A stretch of DNA of 64,000 bases from Aureimonas altamirensis (GTDB lineage: Bacteria > Pseudomonadota > Alphaproteobacteria > Rhizobiales > Rhizobiaceae), in NCBI RefSeq assembly GCF_023702225.1, contig NZ_JAMQCO010000003.1, positions 419,921 through 483,920 on the forward strand. The letters run 5' to 3'. Below are positions 44,582 to 53,123 of this stretch, piece after piece; position 1 is the first letter of the stretch, and every line of letters starts with the position of its first letter. The notes beneath the pieces were generated by a model that saw only the letters and a program-made list of their open reading frames with translations, was not told the DNA's origin and searched no databases. Position numbers and translations under genes: made by a program.

Positions 44582-45795
44582 AGCTGCGGCTCCAGAGCGG
44601 CGATCAGCCGGTCGACCTCGTCCACCGTATTGTAGTGGACCATGGATACGCGCACGACGCCGTCCCGCGCCGTCAGGCCATGCTCTTCCACGATGCGGCG
44701 CGCATAGAAGTCGCCGTGGCGGATGCCGATGCGCGCGGCGTCGACCGCATCGACTATGCGTTTCGAGCTTTCCGAACCGACGGTGAAGGAAACGGTGGAG
44801 ACGCGGTCCCCGATCGCCGTGGACGTCCTTCCGATGACGCGCACCGAGTTGCGCGAAACCAGATAATCCATCAACCGTCCGGTCAGCACGCGCTCCTGCT
44901 CGGCGATCGCGGCGAAGCCGGCTTCGACCGCGCCCCGACGGCCGTCGGCGCCCGCCATGCGCCCGAGTTCCTCCACGTAGTCCACCGCGCCCATGGCGCC
45001 CCAGGCGCATTCATAGTTGATGTTGCCGGGCTCCAGCTTGTGCGGCACGCGGCTCTTGTCGAAGAAGTAGTGGTAGATGTTGTCGAGGGCCTCCAGCCGG
45101 TCGCGCCGGCCGTACATCACGGCATGGTGCGGGCCGAAGACCTTGTAGACGCTGAAGACGTAGTAGTCTGCCTTCAGGGCCTGCATGTCGATGGCCCGGT
45201 GCGGCGCATAGGCGACGGCATCGACCACGAGTTCGGCGCCGGCGCCGTGGACGATGTCGGCGATTTCGGCGATCGGGTTGATCGTGCCCAGGATGTTGGA
45301 GGCATGCGTGACGCAGACCAGACGCGTGCGTTCGCTCATCAACCCCTTCAACGTCTCAAGGTCCAGCTCGAAGGTCTCCGGGTCGCAGCGCCACCATTTG
45401 ATGTCGACGCCCCGCTCCTGGTGCTTGAGCCAGGGGCCGATATTGGCCTCGTGATCGACATTGGTCAGGATGATCTCGTCGCCCGGCCGCAGCCGGCCCG
45501 TCATCGCCTCGGACAGGAAGCGCAAGAGGATCGTGGTGTTGGGCCCCTCGACGATCTCGCCGGGATCGCAGTTCATGAAGCGCGCGAAGGCCTCGCGCGT
45601 CTGCGAAACGCGCTCCGTGGACAGCCTGCTCGGCGCGTAGCTCGCGCCCGTCTGGACATTCGAGGTGAGGAGATAGTCGGACACGCGGTCGGCGACGCGG
45701 CGCAGCACCTGGCTGCCGCCGGCATTGTCCATGAACGCCCATTCGCCCGACAGGGCGGGAAACTGCGCGCGGACGAAATCGATGTCGAGGGACAT
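44578..45795 (-). CDS. Class V aminotransferase-fold PLP enzyme
   Basis: A 405-residue fold-type I PLP protein like cysteine desulfurases and related lyases or transaminases. The PLP Lys is in VFSVYKVFGPHHAVMYG, the Asp that contacts the pyridine ring is in AELVVDAVAYAPH, and the N-terminus has FMDNAGGSQ. No cysteine of the sulfurtransferase loop is apparent, so a catabolic amine or amino-acid reaction is more likely than Fe-S assembly. It sits upstream of the broken hydantoinase gene and downstream of the ABC permease, in one minus-strand cluster. Confidence 0.87.
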   Translation of the reverse strand: MSLDIDFVRAQFPALSGEWAFMDNAGGSQVLRRVADRVSDYLLTSNVQTGASYAPSRLSTERVSQTREAFARFMNCDPGEIVEGPNTTILLRFLSEAMTGRLRPGDEIILTNVDHEANIGPWLKHQERGVDIKWWRCDPETFELDLETLKGLMSERTRLVCVTHASNILGTINPIAEIADIVHGAGAELVVDAVAYAPHRAIDMQALKADYYVFSVYKVFGPHHAVMYGRRDRLEALDNIYHYFFDKSRVPHKLEPGNINYECAWGAMGAVDYVEELGRMAGADGRRGAVEAGFAAIAEQERVLTGRLMDYLVSRNSVRVIGRTSTAIGDRVSTVSFTVGSESSKRIVDAVDAARIGIRHGDFYARRIVEEHGLTARDGVVRVSMVHYNTVDEVDRLIAALEPQL

Positions 45796-45814
45796 TCGGG
45801 TTCCTGGCTTTCTG

Positions 45815-46489
45815 TCAGTGTCGCCCCTGCCTCGCGCTGCGCCGCTCGTATCTGGCGACCAGGCGCACCATGGGCAGGAGGATGACGAGGTAGAGGATGG
45901 CCGCGCCGATGAGCGGCGTCGGATTGGCGGCGAGGGCCTGCGCCTGCGTCGCCTGTTTCAGGAGGTCCGGCAACGCGACGACGGAGGCCAGCGCCGTATC
46001 CTTCATGACGTTGATGGAATTGTTGGTCAGCGGCGGGATCACGACGCGGATCGCCTGCGGCAGCACCACGTGGCGCATCCGGCGATAGGCGTGCAGGCCC
46101 AGCGCATCGGCCGCCTCGAACTGGCCACGCGGCACAGCCTCGATTCCGGCGCGGAAAATTTCTGCGGCATAGGCGCTGGAGACCGTCGCCAGCGCGAAGC
46201 AGGCCGCCACGAAGGGCGAAAAGCGGATGCCGACGAAAGGCAGCGCATAATAGACGATCACCAGCCACACCAGGACCGGCAGCGCGCGGAAGACGTCGAT
46301 ATAGGCGATGGCAAAGATACGGAATGGCCGGATCGCATACAGGCGCACCAGCGCCAGCAAGAGCCCGCCGACGAGGCCGAACGCGATGGACAGGAGCCCC
46401 AGCAGCACCGTGCGGCCAAGACCCTGCAGAAGCAGCGGAAAATACCGGATCAGGACGTCGATGTTGAAGAAGGTGCTGACCAGATCCAT
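45815..46489 (-). CDS. Polar amino-acid ABC transporter permease
   Basis: A 224-residue HisM-family permease with hydrophobic helices, the stretch DVFRALPVLVWLVIVYYALPF and the EAA loop IEAVPRGQFEAADALGLHA that contacts an ATPase. No ABC ATPase gene and no second permease gene accompany it, so it must borrow an ATPase from elsewhere or belong to a decaying cluster. It lies between the binding-protein gene and the aminotransferase gene. Confidence 0.92.
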   Translation of the reverse strand: MDLVSTFFNIDVLIRYFPLLLQGLGRTVLLGLLSIAFGLVGGLLLALVRLYAIRPFRIFAIAYIDVFRALPVLVWLVIVYYALPFVGIRFSPFVAACFALATVSSAYAAEIFRAGIEAVPRGQFEAADALGLHAYRRMRHVVLPQAIRVVIPPLTNNSINVMKDTALASVVALPDLLKQATQAQALAANPTPLIGAAILYLVILLPMVRLVARYERRSARQGRH

Positions 46490-46558
46490 CGATGGGTTTC
46501 CGTTTGCCAGGAATGCCGGAAGCGTCTTGCGCCTCCGGCTACGGGATCGGGAACTGCG

Positions 46559-47341
46559 TCAGAGCTTCGGCATCTCGGCATTCGTGACCGTGGACGTGGA
46601 AGCATCGGGGGCGGAGCCGAACCACTTCTCGTGCAGCTTCGCCATGAAGCCATCGGCCTTCAGTTCGCCGATCGCCCTGGTGGCCTCGGCCGCAAGCGGC
46701 GAATCCTTGGCGAACATCATGGAATATTGTTCGCCGGTACGGATTCGTTCGACGACCGCATATTGCGGCTTGTCCTTGATGTAATATTCCACGGCCGGAA
46801 TGTCGGAGATGTAGCCGTCGATGCGGCCCGCCGCGAGATCCAGCATCGCCGGAGAAAGCCCCTCGAAGCGGCGGATTTCCGAAATGCCGTACTCGGCCTG
46901 GTGAGCTGTCGCCCACATGTCGCCGGTCGAGCCCGTATCGACGCCGACGGCCTTGCCCGAAAGCCCCGCAAGGCCCGTTATGCCCGATGCTTCCAGCACC
47001 GAAAGCGATTGATCACTATCGTAATACGGCTGGGCGAAGGACACCGACTCCAGCCGCTTGTCCGTGATGGTGATGGACGAGATGGCGGCGTCGATGCGGC
47101 CGGACTGCACGGCCGAGAACAGGCCGTTGAACGGAATGTTCTCGATCTTCACCTCGTCGTAGCCGAGGCGCGTGGCGACTTCCTGCACCAGCTCCACCTC
47201 GAAGCCGACGATCTCGGACTGCTCGTTCTGGAACTCCCAGGGCACGTTGCCGACATTGGCGCCGACCGTCAGCGTCTTTGCGAAGGCGGGCGAGGCGATG
47301 GCGGCGACGAGCGCGAATGCGGTGATTGTCTTGCGGATCAT
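46559..47341 (-). CDS. Polar amino-acid ABC transporter periplasmic binding protein
   Basis: A 260-residue family 3 solute-binding protein with a signal peptide (MIRKTITAFALVAAIASPAFA). The ligand domain has FEVELVQEVATRLG and GRIDAAISSITITDKRLESV, the usual amino-acid pocket region with the Arg that binds the carboxylate. AAGGAG is six bases before ATG 47341. It is the promoter-proximal gene of the hydantoinase/aminotransferase cluster. Confidence 0.93.
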   Translation of the reverse strand: MIRKTITAFALVAAIASPAFAKTLTVGANVGNVPWEFQNEQSEIVGFEVELVQEVATRLGYDEVKIENIPFNGLFSAVQSGRIDAAISSITITDKRLESVSFAQPYYDSDQSLSVLEASGITGLAGLSGKAVGVDTGSTGDMWATAHQAEYGISEIRRFEGLSPAMLDLAAGRIDGYISDIPAVEYYIKDKPQYAVVERIRTGEQYSMMFAKDSPLAAEATRAIGELKADGFMAKLHEKWFGSAPDASTSTVTNAEMPKL

Positions 47342-47423
47342 GACGGCTCCTTGCGTGAGAGGAACGACGCCGAGCATCCGCCTAAGTCTTGGGCACAGGA
47401 ATGCTCAACAATCGTGCACTAAA

Positions 47424-47433
47424 ATTGCATGCA
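47424..47433. promoter_or_regulatory. Putative GntR operator before the binding-protein gene
   Basis: ATTGCATGCA at 47424-47433 recurs as ATTGCGTGCA upstream of the GntR gene (48350-48359). It is followed by TTTATAAAGCAAT, giving ATTGC/GCAAT arms. Candidate site for the neighbouring FCD regulator. Confidence 0.45.
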
Positions 47434-47492
47434 CTTTATAAAGCAATCTGTACGACCAGTTTGTGGAATCGCCAAGCGGTAATTCCATTATC

Positions 47493-48236
47493 TCAAGAGG
47501 ATTCCTCCGCATCCTGATCCTTGCGACGCCTCTTGCGCGCAGTCGATGCGGCCTTCTCGGCCTCGGCATACGGCCCCAGCAGATCCATAAGGCTGCCGCG
47601 GGACTGGGGCGTCTTCAGGAAAGCGCGCGATGCGACCTCGTCCAGATGATGCGCCATGAGGGAAGCGGCTGTGTCCGGGTCGCCCTCGACGAGCGCATCG
47701 ATGATGGCGCGATGCTCCGAGATGGCGCATTCCGAAGAGTGCGGACGCCCGAACGTGGCCAGCGAGAGGCTGGACCTGTAGGCGATCTCGCGGACGTACC
47801 GCATGAGCGTCGGCTTACCCGTCATGTCGGCCAGCATCACATGGAACTCGGTGGCGAGGCGGATCGAATTCGCATCCGGTCCGCCGTGCGCCTTCTCTTC
47901 CTCGCGGACATGGGCTTTCAAGGCCTCGACCTGATGGTCCGAAAGGTTGCCGCACAAGGCCCGGATGACCAGCCGCTCCAGTTCGCGCCGGATGTCGAAC
48001 TCGTCCCGTGCCTCGTCGAAGGAAGGGGTCGCAACGATGGCGATGCGGTTGCGCCGCAACTCCACCAGCCCCTCCGAGGCCAGTTGCCCCAGCGCATGCC
48101 GCGCGATGGTGCGGCTGACGCCGAAACGCTCGCCCAAGGTGTCCTCGGGCAGTTTGTCGCCTGGCGCCAGGGCCTGCTCCAGGATGGCGCGGCGTATGGC
48201 ACGGCAAATGATGAGGGCGCGGTTGGAAGCATCCAT
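47493..48236 (-). CDS. GntR-family regulator with FCD ligand domain
   Basis: A 247-residue regulator. The N-terminal winged helix reads IRRAILEQALAPGDKLPEDTLGERFGVSRTIARHAL, and the C-terminal half is an FCD domain with metal/ligand-site histidines (EFHVMLADM, ISEHRAII and AHHLDEV). Such proteins control catabolic clusters and release DNA when an acid or amino-acid-like ligand binds. It lies just upstream of the transporter/aminotransferase/hydantoinase cluster on the same strand and is its likely regulator. Confidence 0.92.
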   Translation of the reverse strand: MDASNRALIICRAIRRAILEQALAPGDKLPEDTLGERFGVSRTIARHALGQLASEGLVELRRNRIAIVATPSFDEARDEFDIRRELERLVIRALCGNLSDHQVEALKAHVREEEKAHGGPDANSIRLATEFHVMLADMTGKPTLMRYVREIAYRSSLSLATFGRPHSSECAISEHRAIIDALVEGDPDTAASLMAHHLDEVASRAFLKTPQSRGSLMDLLGPYAEAEKAASTARKRRRKDQDAEESS

Positions 48237-48349
48237 GGGTTCTGGTTCGGCTTTTCGTAGAAGCGTTGCGTCGCCCCACTCATAGCAGTTGGCCACCCGG
48301 AAATTCAAAGCCGCAGACCGCTTCGTATCGCATGCAGATCAACTATCGT

Positions 48350-48361
48350 ATTGCGTGCAAT
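48350..48361. promoter_or_regulatory. Putative GntR operator upstream of gntR
   Basis: ATTGCGTGCAAT is a perfect 12-bp palindrome. A related ATCGCATGCAGAT stands at 48327-48339, and the same core lies before the binding-protein gene. Its 3' end touches the stop region of the upstream NTF2-like gene. Confidence 0.5.
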
Positions 48362-48876
48362 CAGTTTGCAGGTTCGTTGTTCTCGACCACCTGCTGGTAT
48401 GCGACGAGATCCAGGAAGGCCTCCGCCTCGACGACCGCGCCGTCCTCAAGCCTGAATATCCAGACGAACCGGTTTTCGTACGGTGCGCCGGATGTCGTCG
48501 TGGCCGATGCATCGAAGCGCACGATCACCCGTTCCCCATCGGCCCAGATATGGTGCACGCGCGGCACGAGCGGGGTCGCAAGCCGGTTGACGAGCGGCGC
48601 CGACGCGCGCTCCAGGAACGCGTCCACGCCATGATATGTCCCCGCTACCGGGCCGGATCCGTGGATCGTCCATGCGATATCGGGCGCGAGCAGATCGAAG
48701 ACCGCCCCCTCGCCGCGTTCCCACGCCGTGAACGCCGCGCGCACAAGTTCCGCGTTGCGGCTCTCCTCGCCGCCCGTGCCGGCGTGCGCAACACCGATGG
48801 TCATGATCGCGGCCAGGGCCAGGATGAGTTTGCGGCCATGGGAGCGCGTGCTTGCCAGGTGATGGGACAGGGCCAT
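48361..48876 (-). CDS. Exported SnoaL/NTF2-like protein
   Basis: A 171-residue protein with a signal peptide (RKLILALAAIMTIGVAHA). The mature part is an NTF2-like/SnoaL barrel: RNAELVRAAFTAWERGEG, FDLLAPDIAWTIHGSGPVAGTY and RFVWIFRLEDGAVVEAEAFLD. Members bind small hydrophobic ligands or act as isomerases/cyclases; here no activity can be named. AGAAGGA is upstream of ATG 48876. It follows the SDR gene by 16 bases, so the two probably form a pair under the divergent LysR regulator. Confidence 0.87.
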   Translation of the reverse strand: MALSHHLASTRSHGRKLILALAAIMTIGVAHAGTGGEESRNAELVRAAFTAWERGEGAVFDLLAPDIAWTIHGSGPVAGTYHGVDAFLERASAPLVNRLATPLVPRVHHIWADGERVIVRFDASATTTSGAPYENRFVWIFRLEDGAVVEAEAFLDLVAYQQVVENNEPAN

Positions 48877-48892
48877 GATGCAATCCTTCTCG

Positions 48893-49615
48893 TCAATTCG
48901 CCGACGCGGTCGGGCGGATGGTGATTTCGGTAGTGTCGACATGGGCGGGCGCTTCGATCACGTGGCGCAGGGCGCTGGCGATGTCGGCGGGCTTCAAGGC
49001 GACGGCACGGTATTGCCCCATCACCGCCATCGTCTCTTCGTGCGTGATCGTGGATGCGAGGTCGCTTTCCACCACACCGGGGTTCACGCATGTCACGCGG
49101 ATGTCCGGGCTTTCCTGCCTGAGCCCGTCCGAAATGGCCCGAACGGCAAACTTGGTCGCGCAGTATACGGCGGCCGTGGGCACAACGGACAGGGCTCCTA
49201 TGGAAGCGATGTTGACGATATGGCCATGTCCCTGCGCCTTCATCGCCGGCAGCACCGCACCGATGCCCCACAGGACGCCCTTGATGTTCACGTCGACCAT
49301 CCGGTCCCACTCGTCTTCCTTGAGGGCGGCCATCGGCGACAGGGGCATGATGCCGGCGTTGTTGACCATCACGTCCACGCCGCCCCAAAGGTCGAGCGCC
49401 GCTTGCACGAAGGCCTTCATGCCGTCGCGCTCCGTGACGTCGAGGGTGCGCGCCTCCGCCACGCCGCCCGCCGCGCGGATATCGCTGGCGATCTGCCCTA
49501 TACGATCCAGGCGCCGGGCGCCGAGCAATACGCGGGCGCCGGCGCCTGCGAACTCCCGCGCCAGGCCCTCGCCGATGCCGCCGGACGCGCCGGTAATGAG
49601 GATGGTCTTGTTCAT
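48893..49615 (-). CDS. Short-chain dehydrogenase/reductase (classical SDR)
   Basis: A 240-residue NAD(P)-dependent oxidoreductase: cofactor motif TGASGGIGEG at residue 8, NNAGIM near residue 85, and the catalytic YCATK with the upstream Ser in NIASIGALS. The acidic/basic residue after the second strand (GARRLDR) favours NADP. AAAGG stands upstream of ATG 49615. Divergent from a LysR gene, the usual regulator-target pair; substrate unknown. Confidence 0.92.
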   Translation of the reverse strand: MNKTILITGASGGIGEGLAREFAGAGARVLLGARRLDRIGQIASDIRAAGGVAEARTLDVTERDGMKAFVQAALDLWGGVDVMVNNAGIMPLSPMAALKEDEWDRMVDVNIKGVLWGIGAVLPAMKAQGHGHIVNIASIGALSVVPTAAVYCATKFAVRAISDGLRQESPDIRVTCVNPGVVESDLASTITHEETMAVMGQYRAVALKPADIASALRHVIEAPAHVDTTEITIRPTASAN

Positions 49616-49715
49616 GCTCTTGCCTTTCCGCAATGTCTGCGAGGCCAAGATGGACGCGCCGTCCTGTCGCCGGTATCCTGCCATTCCTCGACTGGCTGGT
49701 TAGCAGTGCTGGACA

Positions 49716-50624
49716 ATGCGGATAGACCTCAATCTCCTTCCCCTGTTCCTGGCGGTGGCCGAGGAACACAATTTCCGTGCCGCGGCCGACCGGCTCGGCG
49801 TGACGCGATCGGCGGTCAGCCAGGGCATACGACGCCTGGAGGACGCTTTCGGCGTTGCGCTCGTGCTGCGCACGACACGCTCGGTCCGGCTGACGGAAGC
49901 CGGAGAAAGGCTGCTCGATGCGCTGGCCGGCCCGGTTGCGGAAATCGACACCGCGCTGGACGCCATCGCCGACGAAGACGCGCCGCGCGGCCTTCTCCGC
50001 ATCGCGGCGACCTCCATCGCCGAGCGGTTCCTGTCCGGCTCGCAGATCGCTTCATTCATGAAGGAAAACCCCGGCGTGACGCTGGACGTGACGGTCAGCG
50101 ACGAGGAATTCGACATCGTGGCGGCCGGATACGATGCGGGGGTAAGGCTGGGAGAGGTGATCGAGCAGGACATGATCGCCGTGCCGCTGGGCGGAGAACA
50201 GCGGGAGATCGCCGTGGCAGCCCCAGCCTACCTGGCCGCCCATGGGAAGCCGCGGCACCCGCGGGATCTTGTGCGGCACCGGTGCATCGGCTGGCGCCGC
50301 GCGCCCAACGTGGCGCCGCACAGATGGGAATTCGAGGAGAACGGCAGAGGCTTCGACGTGCAGGTGGAGCCGCAGCTGACGACGAACGATCTGCGCCTGA
50401 TGCTGCGAACGGCTCTGGCCGGCGGCGGCATCACCTTCGCGCCCATGGATACGTTGCAACCGCATGTCGACCGGGGCGAGCTGGTGCCCCTCCTGGAAGC
50501 GTTCCTGCCACCCTTCCCCGGCTTCTTCCTCTATTTTCCGCAGCGCCGGAACATGGCGCCCAAACTGCGCGCGCTGATCGCCCATGTACGGCGGGAGGCG
50601 CCGGACACGGCTTCCGCGCGATAG
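49716..50624 (+). CDS. LysR-family transcriptional regulator
   Basis: A 302-residue LysR protein of the large AaeR/DsdC-like group next to SDR genes. The winged helix has LFLAVAEEHNFRAAADRLGVTRSAVSQ and RRLEDAFGVALVLRTTRSVRLT; the substrate-binding domain contains VTVSDEEFDIVAAGYDAGVRLG, normal for this group. It is divergent from the SDR gene at 48893 and probably regulates it. Confidence 0.93.
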   Translation: MRIDLNLLPLFLAVAEEHNFRAAADRLGVTRSAVSQGIRRLEDAFGVALVLRTTRSVRLTEAGERLLDALAGPVAEIDTALDAIADEDAPRGLLRIAATSIAERFLSGSQIASFMKENPGVTLDVTVSDEEFDIVAAGYDAGVRLGEVIEQDMIAVPLGGEQREIAVAAPAYLAAHGKPRHPRDLVRHRCIGWRRAPNVAPHRWEFEENGRGFDVQVEPQLTTNDLRLMLRTALAGGGITFAPMDTLQPHVDRGELVPLLEAFLPPFPGFFLYFPQRRNMAPKLRALIAHVRREAPDTASAR

Positions 50625-50770
50625 AGCGCCCGCGTCGGCGCGCAGGGCCGTTTGACAAGTGGCGGCGCTACGCCAGTTCCAGCCGGGCCGGCGGCGGCTA
50701 TGCCGCGATTTCCACGGAGCGCTGCGATGGGATACGTCATGCCGGGCCCATTCGACCGGACCCTCGATCC

Positions 50771-51643
50771 ATGAGCCTTGCGCGTCGCTTCCGCCCCGCG
50801 TCGCTTGCCGCCGGGCTCGCAATGTTCCTGACCGGTTGCGCCAGCCAGATCGTCGATCTCGTAACCAGCCGGGCCGGATATGGCGTTTCGGCGGATATCG
50901 CCTACGGGCCGGATCCGCGCCAGACCTACGATCTCTATGTGCCGGACGACGCAACCCCGACGACGCCGCTGGTCGTGTTCATCCATGGCGGGTCGTGGGA
51001 CACGGGCTCGAAGGATATCTACCGCTTCGTCGGACAGGCCCTGACGGCGGAAGGGTTCATCGTCGCCATTCCGGAATACAGGCTCTATCCGCAGGTGACC
51101 TTTCCCGCCTTCGTCGAAGATGCGGCCATGGCCTTCGCCGCCATCGAGGACGCGGCGCGCACCGGTACCGGCGGCATGCCTGCGGGGCGGCGCCCCATGG
51201 CGCTGATGGGCCACTCGGCCGGCGCGCAGATCGCCGCGCTGCTGGCCTTCGACGAACGCTATCTGGCTGCCGCCGGCTCTTCGCGGACGGACCTGTTCGC
51301 CTTCGTAGGACTGGCTGGCCCCTACGATTTCCTGCCGTTGACGGACGAGCGCTACAAGCGCATCTTCCCGCCGTCGCTGCGCGGCCGCAGCCAGCCCGTC
51401 GAGTTTGCAGATGGCGGCGGGCCTCCGACGCTGCTGATCCACGGCACGGCCGACAGGACGGTCGATCCCGAGAACTCGGCCTCCATGGCGCAGGCCATCG
51501 GGCGGTCCGGCGGCGTGGTGGCGCTGCGCATGTTCGATGGCGTCGACCATATAGGCCCGATCTCCTCGTTGGTTACCGCGCTCCCCGTCGGGGATCGGGC
51601 GATCCGCGAGACGGTCGTGGCGTTTCTGCGGGATCATGTATGA
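50771..51643 (+). CDS. Alpha/beta hydrolase lipoprotein (BD-FAE-like carboxylesterase)
   Basis: A 290-residue hydrolase with lipoprotein signal (LAAGLAMFLTGC). The fold shows the oxyanion motif FIHGGSWDTGS, the nucleophile GHSAG near residue 142, an Asp in HGTADRTVDPEN, and the His in GVDHIGPIS, as in BD-FAE/HSL-like esterases. It should cleave esters in the envelope. The stop overlaps the next gene as ATGA. Confidence 0.88.
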   Translation: MSLARRFRPASLAAGLAMFLTGCASQIVDLVTSRAGYGVSADIAYGPDPRQTYDLYVPDDATPTTPLVVFIHGGSWDTGSKDIYRFVGQALTAEGFIVAIPEYRLYPQVTFPAFVEDAAMAFAAIEDAARTGTGGMPAGRRPMALMGHSAGAQIAALLAFDERYLAAAGSSRTDLFAFVGLAGPYDFLPLTDERYKRIFPPSLRGRSQPVEFADGGGPPTLLIHGTADRTVDPENSASMAQAIGRSGGVVALRMFDGVDHIGPISSLVTALPVGDRAIRETVVAFLRDHV

Positions 51644-52194
51644 AGCGATGTCCGAACCCGATGCCTGGCCCGCATGTCGTCCTTTCCGGCTGTTCGGGCG
51701 GCGGCAAATCCAGCCTCTTGACGGAACTGGCGGAACGGGGCTTCGCCACCGTCGCGGAACCCGGCCGCCGGATCGTGGAGCAGGAATTGCAGGGCGACGG
51801 GGCGGCGCTGCCATGGGTGAACCTCGCCGCCTTCGCCAGGCGGGCGCTGGCGTTGGCGGCAGCGGACCGGAAGGCCGCCGCGCATCTGCCCGGCCCTGTC
51901 TTCTTCGACCGTGGGCTCATCGATGCCGCCGTGGCGCTGGAGCATGCGACCGGGCATCCGGCAAGGCAGACCCTTGCCGATCATGGGCGCTATCATTCCC
52001 GGGTCTTCCTGACGCCGCCCTGGCCCGAGATCTACGTAAGCGACCCGGAGCGTCGGCATGGACTGACCGAGGCCACCGACGAATATGATCGTCTCCTCGC
52101 CGCTTGCGGCGACCTTCGCTACGAAACGATCGTCCTGCCGAAAACCGGGATCGCCGACCGCGCGGACTTCGTGCTGGCCTGCCTTTCGCGTTAG
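51640..52194 (+). CDS. P-loop AAA-type ATPase/kinase-like protein
   Basis: A 184-residue nucleotide-binding protein. The P-loop is GCSGGGKSSLL near residue 17, followed by ELAERGFATVAEPGRRIVEQE and PVFFDRGLIDA with the Walker B-like Asp; the end reads RYETIVLPKTGIADRADFV. This is the AAA_28-like single-domain group, possibly a nucleoside kinase-like protein. Translation is coupled to the hydrolase gene by a 4-bp overlap, but a shared function is not clear. Confidence 0.8.
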   Translation: MKRCPNPMPGPHVVLSGCSGGGKSSLLTELAERGFATVAEPGRRIVEQELQGDGAALPWVNLAAFARRALALAAADRKAAAHLPGPVFFDRGLIDAAVALEHATGHPARQTLADHGRYHSRVFLTPPWPEIYVSDPERRHGLTEATDEYDRLLAACGDLRYETIVLPKTGIADRADFVLACLSR

Positions 52195-52203
52195 CCACCG
52201 GAA

Positions 52204-52219
52204 CGCAGGCCCCGGCCTG
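52204..52219 (+). terminator. Possible terminator hairpin
   Basis: GCAGGCC-CC-GGCCTGC, a perfect 7-bp stem ten bases after the ATPase stop. No T run follows, so its effect is uncertain. Confidence 0.4.
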
Positions 52220-52239
52220 CGGTACAGCCGCCGCCCGGA

Positions 52240-52269
52240 TTGACAGGCGCAATTTGTGTTGATATCAAC
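52240..52269 (+). promoter_or_regulatory. Promoter of the DUF1428 gene with an overlapping palindrome
   Basis: -35 TTGACA at 52240-52245 and TATCAA at 52263-52268 are 17 bases apart. The perfect palindrome GTTGATATCAAC (52258-52269) overlaps the -10 region, so a dimeric repressor bound there would block the promoter. The regulator is not identified. Confidence 0.58.
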
Positions 52270-52370
52270 TTAAAATTCATCGGTAGACACCGGCGGCGAG
52301 AGAGAGCCGCCATCCGGACGGCAACATCATTCACATCAACGACATGCCGAAACCATAAGAGGAAACGACC

Positions 52371-53081
52371 ATGCCTTATATCGTCGGATGCGTGCTCCCC
52401 GTCATGGCGGGCAAGCGCGAACGCTTCATCGAGCAGGCGCGCCAGGCCGCCCCGTTCTTTCGGGAGTTCGGCGCCCGATCGGTGGTGGATGCCGTCGGTG
52501 ACGACGTGCCCCATGGCAAGCTGACGGACTTCCACCGCTCCGTGGACACGCGGGACGGCGAACTCGTCGGCTTCGGCTGGATCGAATGGCCCGACAAGGC
52601 GACGCGCGATGCCGGCGAGGCGAAGATGATGGAAGACCCGCGCATGGACATGTCCGACATGGCCTTCGACGGCAAGCGGATGATCTTCGGCGGCTTCGAC
52701 CCCGTTGTGGACGAAGGGCCGGGCGGCGACTTCGGCTATGTCGACGGCTTCGTGCTCGCCGTGCCGACCTCCCGCAGGCAGGAATTCGTCGATCATTGCC
52801 GCTTCGCCGCGCCGATGTTCCTGAAAAACGGCGCGACACGCCATGTCGAGTGCTGGGGCGTGGACGTGCCGGCCGGCAAGGTGACGGACTTCCAGCGCGC
52901 CGTGCAGGTGAAGCCCGACGAGACCGTGTGCTTTTCGTGGATCGAGTGGCCCGACAAGGCCACCCGCGACAACGGGATGAAGGCCGTCTCCGACGAGATG
53001 GAGAACAGCGGCGACGACAACCCCATGCCCTTCGACGGCAAGCGCGTGATCTATGGCGGCTTCGAGGTCGTCAGCCGCTAA
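52371..53081 (+). CDS. Duplicated DUF1428 domain protein
   Basis: A 236-residue protein made of two copies of a ~115-residue DUF1428 domain, which in most members is the entire protein. Repeat 1 has GELVGFGWIEWPDKATRDAG and FDGKRMIFGGF; repeat 2 has CFSWIEWPDKATRDNG and FDGKRVIYGGF. DUF1428 has a dimeric alpha/beta barrel fold, so this may be a built-in dimer. Function is unknown; the family often appears in stress or transport-linked accessory sets. Its promoter carries an operator-like palindrome. Confidence 0.9.
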   Translation: MPYIVGCVLPVMAGKRERFIEQARQAAPFFREFGARSVVDAVGDDVPHGKLTDFHRSVDTRDGELVGFGWIEWPDKATRDAGEAKMMEDPRMDMSDMAFDGKRMIFGGFDPVVDEGPGGDFGYVDGFVLAVPTSRRQEFVDHCRFAAPMFLKNGATRHVECWGVDVPAGKVTDFQRAVQVKPDETVCFSWIEWPDKATRDNGMKAVSDEMENSGDDNPMPFDGKRVIYGGFEVVSR

Positions 53082-53123
53082 GGCGCTTCGCTGCAGTTCC
53101 CGGGAAAAGGAAAAGCCTCGGAT

